Shown in pieces: positions 1-5,955 of a stretch of 5,955 nucleotides of DNA (the first letter of the stretch is position 1; each line of letters opens with the position of its first letter). Origin of the DNA: Polaromonas sp. (GTDB lineage: Bacteria; Pseudomonadota; Gammaproteobacteria; Burkholderiales; Burkholderiaceae_C). The notes beneath the pieces were generated by a model. That model was not told the DNA's origin, did no database searches, and saw nothing but the letters and a program-made list of their open reading frames with translations. The translations under genes were made by a program, and so were the position numbers. Location of the stretch: assembly GCA_026786065.1 (NCBI GenBank), contig JAJAYS010000029.1, positions 1-5,955 on the forward strand, given 5' to 3'.

Positions 1-254
1 ATGCGTTGCACCGTGTCGGTGAAGGCGGCGCTGTCGATGATTTTCAAGTCGGGCTGCACCTGCCGCCAGTAGTGCGTGATGCGCTCCTTGCCGCCGGACA
101 CGTTGAGCAGCTGCGTGTAAAGCGCGCGGTCCCAATGCCACGGCAAGCCTTCTTGCGCAAAGGCCTCGTTGAAGGCTTGCAGGTGCGCCTGCTCGGTATC
201 TGCCAGCGTGCCATCTACATCGAAAATTAGCGCTTGAAGAAGGTCAGGGTTCAC
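1..254 (-). CDS. cbbY: CbbY-type HAD phosphatase, partial (N-terminal 84 codons)
   Basis: This is the 5' part of a haloacid dehalogenase-superfamily phosphatase; the rest lies beyond the left edge. The first residues contain FDVDGT (residues 11-16), the HAD motif I, with D12 as expected nucleophile and D14 as acid/base, followed by LADTE. The cap region then reads [14 protein letters not shown] and SGGKERI, a pattern I recognise from proteobacterial CbbY. Known CbbY proteins dephosphorylate xylulose-1,5-bisphosphate, a misfire product that inhibits Rubisco, giving xylulose-5-phosphate; that role is taken from the family. The start is a GTG at 252-254, 13 nt after the cbbX stop, with an AAGG about 10 nt upstream. 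No ATG is available before motif I. The tight spacing supports co-transcription with cbbX. The fold is certain; the CbbY assignment rests on motif resemblance plus position. Confidence 0.86.
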   Translation of the reverse strand, partial: MNPDLLQALIFDVDGTLADTEQAHLQAFNEAFAQEGLPWHWDRALYTQLLNVSGGKERITHYWRQVQPDLKIIDSAAFTDTVQR

Positions 255-267
255 GATTGAAAAGCCT

Positions 268-1206
268 TTACGGTTCGGCGAAAACGCGGCTGGCCAGAAT
301 GTCTTCGGCCTCGATGGTGGACAAATCGCCCACGGTCAGGCGCTGGCCCCGGCTGGCAAAAAGCCGGTTGGCCTGGCGCAGGCGCAGGCGGTCCAGCGCA
401 TTGCGCACGCTGCGGGCGTTGGCGAAATGCGGCTGGGTCATGCGCCTGGCGAGGTACTGCCCGAACACTTTTTCAGCCTCGGGGCTGAAGCGGTACTGGC
501 TTTTTTCCAGCATCAGTTGGGCGATGCAGGCGAGTTCGCCCACGCCGTAATCCGGGAAATCGACATGGTGCGCGATGCGCGACGACATGCCGGGATTGCT
601 CTCGAAAAAGCGGTCCATGCGGTCTTTGTAACCGGCCAGGATTACGACCAGATCGTCGCGGTTGTTCTCCATGATCTGCAGCAAAATCTCGATCGACTCG
701 GCGCCGTAGTCGCGTTCGTTCTCGGGCTTGTACAGGTAGTAGGCTTCGTCGATGAACAGCACGCCGCCCATTGCTTTTTTCAGCACTTCCCGGGTCTTGG
801 GCGCGGTGTGGCCTATGTACTGGCCGACCAGGTCGTCGCGCGTCACGGCCACCATGTGGCCCTGACGCACGTAGCCCAGGTGATGAAGGATTTCGGCCAT
901 GCGCAGCGCCACCGTGGTCTTACCGGTGCCGGGGTTGCCGGTAAAGCACATGTGCAGCGACGGAGCGCCCGAGTTGAGCCCCATGCTTTTGCGCAGCCTG
1001 TCAACCAGCAGCAGGGCAGCAGTTTCGCGGATGCGTGTCTTGACGGGTTGCAGGCCGATCAGCTCGCGGTCGAGCTTGTCTAGAACGGCCTGAATCTGCG
1101 AGTCGCGAAACGCCGCATCCAGATCGACTGCGGTGTCGTCGGGCAGGAACTGGGCAGCGGCAGCAGCGGCGGCAACCGAAAGGGCAGCGGAGGGGGTGTC
1201 GGGCAT
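268..1206 (-). CDS. cbbX: CbbX, AAA+ red-type Rubisco activase
   Basis: The 312-residue protein is a CbbX-family AAA+ ATPase, close to the usual length of about 310. Visible motifs are Walker A GNPGTGKT (90-97), Walker B VLFIDEA (149-155, with D153 and E154), the pore-loop motif YIGHT (130-134), a sensor-1 region VVILAGY (187-193), a likely arginine finger in SNPGMSSR (R210) and a sensor-2 stretch ANARSVRN (262-269). The known family member forms a hexamer stimulated by ribulose-1,5-bisphosphate. It engages the C-terminus of the red-type large subunit to release tightly bound sugar phosphates from inhibited Rubisco. Its place just downstream of cbbLS fits that job. The N-terminus carries an alanine-rich run (residues 12-18, AAAAAAA) before the conserved part begins near residue 28. 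The ATG at 1204-1206 has no clear Shine-Dalgarno sequence. The gene ends with TAA, 13 nt before cbbY. Confidence 0.96.
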   Translation of the reverse strand: MPDTPSAALSVAAAAAAAQFLPDDTAVDLDAAFRDSQIQAVLDKLDRELIGLQPVKTRIRETAALLLVDRLRKSMGLNSGAPSLHMCFTGNPGTGKTTVALRMAEILHHLGYVRQGHMVAVTRDDLVGQYIGHTAPKTREVLKKAMGGVLFIDEAYYLYKPENERDYGAESIEILLQIMENNRDDLVVILAGYKDRMDRFFESNPGMSSRIAHHVDFPDYGVGELACIAQLMLEKSQYRFSPEAEKVFGQYLARRMTQPHFANARSVRNALDRLRLRQANRLFASRGQRLTVGDLSTIEAEDILASRVFAEP

Positions 1207-1242
1207 GGCGTCGGTTCAGTCAAAAAAATTAGTCATGGCGAA

Positions 1243-1256
1243 GGCGCGGCAGCGCC
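1243..1256 (-). other. Possible intercistronic hairpin between cbbS and cbbX
   Basis: In the 68-nt gap between cbbS and cbbX the minus strand can form a small stem: GGCGC, loop of four, GCGCC. A run of seven T (1222-1228) follows, but only about 14 nt downstream, too far for a standard intrinsic terminator. It may stabilise the 3' end of a cbbLS transcript or lower cbbX output relative to Rubisco. That role is inferred; the stem is short, and GC-rich DNA yields such stems by chance. Confidence 0.3.
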
Positions 1257-1274
1257 CCGCTCCCCGGTCGGGTT

Positions 1275-1709
1275 TCAGTAGCGCTCGCCCTCGGGCTTGT
1301 CGGTGGCATAGGGGTGAATCGTGTAGCGCATCGTGCGGCCGTCGGTTTCATGGCGCTCCAGACGGAATCCGGGTTCGTTTTTGGGCCGGTTGACGATGTA
1401 GCTCATCGTCACGCTTTCGACGCCGCGCACCGCGCTGAATGCGGTCACGCGGATGTAGTGGTTCGGAAAGGTCTTGCGGCAGTTGTTGACTTCCTTCAGG
1501 ATGCCGGCCGGGTCTTTCATGTCGAACATCGGGTTGCCGAACATTTCCCAGTAAGTGTTGCGGGGGTGCGGGTCATCGGTGTATTCGATGCCGAGGGCCC
1601 AGCCCTTGCCGAGCGCGTACTTGACTTGGGCGGTGATCTGCACGTCGGTCAGGTCGGGCAGAAACGAGAACTGGCCCTGCGTGACGCGGCCGCCGAGATT
1701 GGTCATCAT
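1275..1709 (-). CDS. cbbS: Ribulose-bisphosphate carboxylase small subunit, red-type (form IC)
   Basis: This 144-residue protein is the Rubisco small subunit that caps the L8 core to make L8S8. The family signature starts near residue 10 (VTQGQFSFLPDLTD), followed by WALGIEYTDDPHPRNTYWEMFG (38-58) and the core strand YIRVTAFSAVRGVESV (85-100). After IVNRP (105-109) the chain continues for about 35 residues. That C-terminal extension is characteristic of red-type small subunits; known structures show it as a beta-hairpin lining the central channel and helping assembly. It lacks the long internal beta-A/beta-B loop of green-type subunits. Two adjacent ATGs occur at the start. The first (1707-1709) is chosen because GAAAG lies about 9 nt upstream. 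The gene follows cbbL after 21 nt and ends with TGA, 68 nt before cbbX. Confidence 0.97.
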   Translation of the reverse strand: MMTNLGGRVTQGQFSFLPDLTDVQITAQVKYALGKGWALGIEYTDDPHPRNTYWEMFGNPMFDMKDPAGILKEVNNCRKTFPNHYIRVTAFSAVRGVESVTMSYIVNRPKNEPGFRLERHETDGRTMRYTIHPYATDKPEGERY

Positions 1710-1730
1710 GGTGCGGGTTCTTTCGATGGA

Positions 1731-3301
<1,571 letters not shown>

Positions 3302-3302
3302 T

Positions 3303-3327
3303 TCATTTCAGTTAAGGTATTGCTGAA
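3303..3327. promoter_or_regulatory. Candidate CbbR recognition site overlapping the cbbR start
   Basis: A perfect dyad TTCAG-N11-CTGAA spans 3307-3327. It is centred about 63 bases upstream of the predicted cbbL start point, the usual place for the high-affinity recognition site of a LysR-type activator. Read on the minus strand, the same stretch holds TTA-N7-TGA (3303-3315), fitting the TNA-N7-TNA pattern described for CbbR operators. The dyad ends on the first base of the cbbR start codon and covers its ribosome binding site, so bound CbbR could also repress its own gene. Function is inferred. Confidence 0.5.
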
Positions 3328-4301
3328 TGAAGAACGCCACTTTTCGACAGCTGCGGGTTTTCAACGAGGTCGCCAAACATTTGAGCTTTTCGAAGGCCGC
3401 GCTGGCGCTGCACCTGACGCCGCCAGCCGTCACGATGCAAGTCAAGGAGCTGGAAGGACATGTCGGGCTGCCGCTGTTCGACCGCTCCGGGCGCAGCATC
3501 AGCCTGACCACCACCGGCGAATACATGCTGGTGTATGTGCGCAAAATCCTGGCGACGCTGAAGGATGCGGAAGACGTGACGGCGCGGCTGCTCAAGCTTG
3601 AATTCGGCACGCTGACCATCGGCATGGTGAGCACCGCAACCTATTTTTTGCCGCCGCTGCTAGCCGGGTTCAAACGCGAACACCCGGGTCTGGAGATCAA
3701 ACTGCTGGTCGGCAACCGCAGCCAGCTGGTGCGGTCGCTTCGAGCCAGCGAGGTGGATATCGCGATCATGGGGCGGCCCCCACAGCAGCCGGCGACGCGC
3801 GCCGAGCCGTTTGCAGCGCATCCCCACGTGTTTATCGCTGCGCCTGGTCACCGACTGGTCGGCGCGGGCCCTGTCAGCGTGGACGACGTTCTGGATGCCC
3901 CGTTCATCATTCGCGAGCAGGGCTCCGGAACGCGCGCGGCACTTGAGGAATTCTTCAAGCGCAAGACGGTTGATTTGCGTGTCGAGATGGAAGTGGACAG
4001 CAACGAATTGATCAAACAGTCAGTGATGGCCGGCATGGGCATAGCCTTTTTGTCCCTGCACACGCTGGGACTGGAGCTGGACCAGGGGCTGCTGAAGATC
4101 ATTCCGGTCGAAGGGGCGCCGGTCGTGCGGCGCTGGCACTGCGTCCACACGCTGGCCAAGATGCTTTCTCCGGCGACCGAAGCTTTCCGCTACTTTGTGC
4201 TGGAGCGTGGCGAAGGCCTGCTGGCTGCGCAGTTTTTGCGCCACTGGAACCCGGCCGTGGACGGCGCGCCGCTGCTTCCTGTTCAAACCGGCATTGCCTG
4301 A
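3327..4301 (+). CDS. cbbR: CbbR, LysR-type regulator of the cbb operon
   Basis: This 324-residue protein is a LysR-type transcriptional regulator. Residues 1-60 form the winged helix-turn-helix, with FSKAALALHLTPPAVTMQVK (21-40) as its core, followed by a linker helix. The effector-binding domain starts with LTIGMVSTATYFLPPLLAGF (96-115), a stretch typical of CbbR, and runs to about residue 300. CbbR proteins activate Calvin-cycle operons and sense metabolites such as RuBP, phosphoenolpyruvate or NADPH; the effector here cannot be read from sequence. The gene is divergent from cbbL with 120 bases between the starts, the classic layout for a regulator and its target. The start ATG has AAGG about nine bases upstream. 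The family is certain; the CbbR name rests on context plus the VSTATYF signature. An insertion sequence begins 114 bases after its stop, and I see no convincing terminator between them. Confidence 0.93.
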   Translation: MKNATFRQLRVFNEVAKHLSFSKAALALHLTPPAVTMQVKELEGHVGLPLFDRSGRSISLTTTGEYMLVYVRKILATLKDAEDVTARLLKLEFGTLTIGMVSTATYFLPPLLAGFKREHPGLEIKLLVGNRSQLVRSLRASEVDIAIMGRPPQQPATRAEPFAAHPHVFIAAPGHRLVGAGPVSVDDVLDAPFIIREQGSGTRAALEEFFKRKTVDLRVEMEVDSNELIKQSVMAGMGIAFLSLHTLGLELDQGLLKIIPVEGAPVVRRWHCVHTLAKMLSPATEAFRYFVLERGEGLLAAQFLRHWNPAVDGAPLLPVQTGIA

Positions 4302-4415
4302 CGCCAGGGCTGGTGGGTTGCGCCGCGTTGGCACAGCGCTCCTTCACGCCCTCGCCGCGACAGAAAAAATCTGACTTCTGCCATTGTAATTCGGTCGTTG
4401 TTAGCTATTAAATAA

Positions 4416-4433
4416 GGGGCTTAGGAAGTAGAG
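4416..4433 (+). repeat. Left terminal inverted repeat of the IS1595-family element
   Basis: The sequence GGGGCTTAGGAAGTAGAG pairs with the right end at 17 of 18 positions; only the T at 4429 differs. The transposase stop codon lies five bases further in. Confidence 0.9.
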
Positions 4434-4438
4434 GACGA

Positions 4439-5116
4439 TTAAAGAGGGTTGTGTCTGAGCAAGGATAGCAACGCGTGGTACAGGCTGCCATGGCGATGGT
4501 TGAAGCGGAACCCGGTTTCTTTCAGATGCAGATGGAACGTGTGCTTGGGCACCCCATTGAACTGCACCATCCTGCGTTTTGCGTAGCTCCAGAAGCTCTC
4601 GATACCGTTGACATGGACGGCGCCCCTGGCGAACTCATTGTTGCTGTGGTTGACCCGCAGGTGTTTGTCAAAGCCCACATCGACCAGACCGTCATAGCCG
4701 CGCCAGCGATCCGTATGAATCACACTGGCAATATCGGCTTTGCCCCTAATGATGGCCTGCAAGATCGCCTTGGAGGCGTTGGGAACGATCTCCGTATAAA
4801 CGTTGTGCCCGCGCTTTAGCAGCCCGAACACCACCGTCTTTTTGCCTGAGCCGAGGCCGCGTACACCTCGCACACGGCGTGGGCCGAAATAGGACTCGTC
4901 GGCTTCGAGCTCGCCGCCCAGAGGCGAGACCAGCGCGCAGTGTTGGGCCAGGCGCCCGCGGATGCGAAGGTAGATGGTGTTGACCGAACGCACTGAAACG
5001 CCACTGAGCTCGGCGCAGTCGGTGGCAGTCAAATCCATTGCAAAGTAGCGCAGGATCTGCCTGAATTTGGCCTCACTGATTTTTGAATGCGTGAAATACC
5101 GATTTTTCTGAATCAA
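4439..5116 (-). CDS. IS1595-family (ISXO2-like) transposase
   Basis: This 225-residue DDE-type transposase moves the surrounding element. A helix-turn-helix-like region lies at about 29-52 (LTATDCAELSGVSVRSVN). The catalytic domain begins at GELEADESYFGPRR (D73), continues through SVIHTDRWRGYDGL (D136) and ends in HVNGIESFWSYAKRR. There N170 or E173 supplies the third acidic/polar position of the IS1595 DDN/E motif. The protein starts at a TTG (5114-5116): a TAA stop stands four codons upstream, and the first in-frame ATG is at residue 27, too late to keep the conserved N-terminus (NRYFTHSKISEAKFRQ). No clear ribosome binding site precedes it, so expression may be low. Family members, as I recall them, usually read HSDGWRGY where this one has HTDRWRGY; the substitution lies beside a catalytic aspartate. 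The frame is otherwise intact. Confidence 0.92.
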   Translation of the reverse strand: MIQKNRYFTHSKISEAKFRQILRYFAMDLTATDCAELSGVSVRSVNTIYLRIRGRLAQHCALVSPLGGELEADESYFGPRRVRGVRGLGSGKKTVVFGLLKRGHNVYTEIVPNASKAILQAIIRGKADIASVIHTDRWRGYDGLVDVGFDKHLRVNHSNNEFARGAVHVNGIESFWSYAKRRMVQFNGVPKHTFHLHLKETGFRFNHRHGSLYHALLSLLRHNPL

Positions 5117-5145
5117 GATAAGGACTTAGCTTAGCTGTCTATAAG

Positions 5146-5163
5146 CTCTGCTTCCTAAGCCCC
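5146..5163 (-). repeat. Right terminal inverted repeat of the IS1595-family element
   Basis: Read on the minus strand this is GGGGCTTAGGAAGCAGAG, the partner of the left end at 4416-4433 with one mismatch. It lies about 30 bases upstream of the transposase start, so it also borders the likely transposase promoter. Confidence 0.9.
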
Positions 5164-5249
5164 TTTTTTAATAGCGAAAGGGTTGCCTGCGTACTTGATC
5201 TCTGCCCCCTTCCTGTCTGCGCTCGCGCATCAGCCAGGCCGCGGACCGC

Positions 5250-5261
5250 TAAACTCGCCCC
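5250..5261 (+). promoter_or_regulatory. Possible -10 box for a leaderless NUDIX transcript
   Basis: TAAACT (5250-5255) lies six bases before the NUDIX ATG and matches the -10 consensus at four of six positions. Transcription would then begin at or near the A of the ATG, which would explain why no Shine-Dalgarno sequence is present. No good -35 is seen 17 bases further upstream, so this is weakly supported. Confidence 0.3.
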
Positions 5262-5816
5262 ATGCAAAGAGCCCCAATCAAACACTGCCGCGATTGCGGT
5301 AAGGCGGTGGTTTACCGTTTGCCCGACGACGGCGACAGCAAGCAACGGGCGGTGTGCCCCCAATGCGCCACGGTGCATTACGAGAACCCGCTGAACGTCG
5401 TCGGAACAGTACCGTTTTGGGGCGAAACCGGTGAGCAGGTCCTGCTGTGTAAACGCAACATCGAGCCGCGTCGGAGCAAATGGACCCTGCCGGCCGGCTT
5501 TATGGAGCTTGGCGAAACCTCGGCAGAGGGAGCAGCCAGGGAAACCGTCGAAGAAGCGGGTGCGCGCTTTGACCTGCTGGAGCTGTTCACGGTGGTCAAT
5601 GTGGCTCGGGTCGGACAGCTGCACCTGTTCTACCGCGCCAGACTACTTTCGCCTGTTTTCGACCCAGGCCACGAAACGATGGAAACAGGGCTGTTCACGG
5701 AAGGGCAAATTCCGTGGGAGGAACTGGCCTTCAAAACCGTTTCCGAAACATTGAAATGCTATTTTTCTGATCGGCGAACCGGCCTGTTTCGCGTTCACAG
5801 TATTGACGTCGCCTGA
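5262..5816 (+). CDS. NUDIX hydrolase with N-terminal zinc ribbon
   Basis: This 184-residue protein has a short zinc ribbon with CRDC (C9, C12) and CPQC (C32, C35), then a NUDIX domain. The NUDIX box runs from G79 to A101, pattern G-x5-E-x7-RE-x2-EE-x-G (GFMELGETSAEGAARETVEEAG), with E93/E97/E98 region residues expected to bind the metal. KWTLPAGFMELGE is typical of ADP-ribose or NADH pyrophosphatase-like members. Such enzymes cleave a nucleoside diphosphate linked to another group; the substrate cannot be read here. The ribbon resembles that of NudC-like proteins, but the chain is shorter and the NudC SQPWPFPxS signature is absent. The protein is soluble, with no signal peptide or membrane segment. 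It stands alone between two insertion sequences, with no evident operon partner or link to the cbb genes. The ATG is the first in frame; no ribosome binding site is evident. Confidence 0.92.
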   Translation: MQRAPIKHCRDCGKAVVYRLPDDGDSKQRAVCPQCATVHYENPLNVVGTVPFWGETGEQVLLCKRNIEPRRSKWTLPAGFMELGETSAEGAARETVEEAGARFDLLELFTVVNVARVGQLHLFYRARLLSPVFDPGHETMETGLFTEGQIPWEELAFKTVSETLKCYFSDRRTGLFRVHSIDVA

Positions 5817-5875
5817 AACGAAAAATGACCTTGCCCCCAGAAAACCTACTCCTTGCTGAGTGGTTCAATTCAGAC

Positions 5876-5881
5876 AAGGAG
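5876..5881 (+). promoter_or_regulatory. Ribosome binding site of the IS3-type orfA
   Basis: AAGGAG lies seven bases before the ATG at 5889. It is a near-perfect Shine-Dalgarno sequence and fixes this ATG as the original orfA start. Confidence 0.7.
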
Positions 5882-5888
5882 AACGGAA

Positions 5889-5955
5889 ATGACGAAGGTA
5901 TTGATGGCTCGATACACGCTCTAATTTAAGCAAGAGGCGGTACGGCTGGTCGAAG
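5889..5955 (+). pseudogene. IS3-type transposase orfA, 5' end with early nonsense codon, partial
   Basis: From the ATG the frame reads MTKVLMARYTL, then TAA (5922-5924), then FKQEAVRLVE without shift to the window edge. Family proteins have a glutamate at that point (RYTLEFKQEAVRLVE, as I recall the usual N-terminus of this helix-turn-helix protein), so a single GAA-to-TAA change would explain the stop. OrfA normally supplies DNA binding and is fused by frameshifting to the orfB catalytic part. With this stop, the product from the normal start would be 11 residues long. No ATG follows in the visible part; a restart beyond the window cannot be excluded. The element is therefore probably defective unless helped in trans. 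A sequencing error is the main alternative. Confidence 0.7.

Larger units (their letters stand above)
4416..5163 (-). mobile_element. Complete IS1595-family insertion sequence (748 bp)
   Basis: A single transposase gene is enclosed by 18-bp terminal inverted repeats beginning GGGGCTTAGGAAG, matching at 17 of 18 positions. A length near 750 bp and GGGG-starting ends fit the small IS1016-like/ISPna2-like branch of the IS1595 family. The family normally makes 8-bp target duplications, but the flanks here (TTAAATAA on the left, TTTTTTAA on the right) agree at only five of eight positions. Outside the repeats the flanks are instead inverted copies of each other (GCTATTAAA and TTTAATAGC). It sits between cbbR and the NUDIX gene and breaks no recognisable reading frame. 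Confidence 0.88.
5826..5955 (+). mobile_element. Left end of a probable IS3-family element, cut by the window edge
   Basis: Ten bases after the NUDIX stop the sequence TGACCTTGCCCCC begins. It looks like a left terminal inverted repeat of the IS3 type, whose ends start with TG. A 63-base leader follows, then a Shine-Dalgarno sequence and an orfA-like start. The right end lies outside the window, so neither completeness nor a target duplication can be judged. Confidence 0.65.

Noticed and set aside
427..1083. Plus-strand open frame (218 codons) antisense to cbbX
   Set aside because: It is a shadow of the conserved AAA+ gene on the other strand, with no family motifs and no ribosome binding site.
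4320..4373. Possible terminator after cbbR (GCGC...GCGC at 4320-4339, or CAGA-A5-TCTG at 4361-4373)
   Set aside because: Both stems are only four base pairs and neither is followed by a T-run, so they do not support an intrinsic terminator.
5139..5624. Minus-strand open frame (161 codons) across the IS end and the NUDIX gene
   Set aside because: It is antisense to the clear NUDIX domain, crosses the transposon boundary and has no recognisable motifs.

Overview
The window reads as chromosomal DNA from an autotrophic or facultatively autotrophic, GC-rich proteobacterium. A betaproteobacterium of the Burkholderiales (Comamonadaceae-like, e.g. the Polaromonas/Rhodoferax/Acidovorax range) is the best guess. 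That guess rests on the red-type (form IC) Rubisco operon, the IS types and the codon usage; no rRNA or other taxonomic marker is present.

Positions 1-3206 (minus strand) hold a Calvin-Benson operon transcribed right to left: cbbL (large subunit), cbbS (small subunit), cbbX (AAA+ red-type Rubisco activase) and the first 84 codons of cbbY (HAD-family sugar-bisphosphate phosphatase), which runs off the left edge. Gaps between the genes are 21, 68 and 13 nt. The set forms a working unit: cbbLS make the L8S8 enzyme, CbbX strips inhibitory sugar phosphates from the active site, and CbbY dephosphorylates the released inhibitor.

Positions 3207-3326 are the divergent control region. A good sigma70-type promoter for cbbL can be read on the minus strand. 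It is overlapped and preceded by dyad sequences placed where a LysR-type activator would bind. The divergent gene at 3327-4301 (plus strand) is cbbR, the LysR-family regulator of such operons.

Positions 4302-5261 hold a complete 748-bp IS1595-family insertion sequence (4416-5163) with 18-bp terminal inverted repeats. Its transposase is on the minus strand with a TTG start. It separates cbbR from an unrelated plus-strand gene at 5262-5816, a NUDIX hydrolase with an N-terminal zinc ribbon. The two spacers (about 114 bp and 98 bp) hold no gene I can see.

Positions 5826-5955 are the left end of a second, probably IS3-family, element running off the right edge. Its first reading frame (orfA) has a strong ribosome binding site, but a TAA stop interrupts it at codon 12.

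I see no previously undescribed system. The most useful points are the readable cbbL/cbbR control region, the odd flanks of the IS1595 copy, the early nonsense codon in the IS3-type orfA, and a possible leaderless start for the NUDIX gene.
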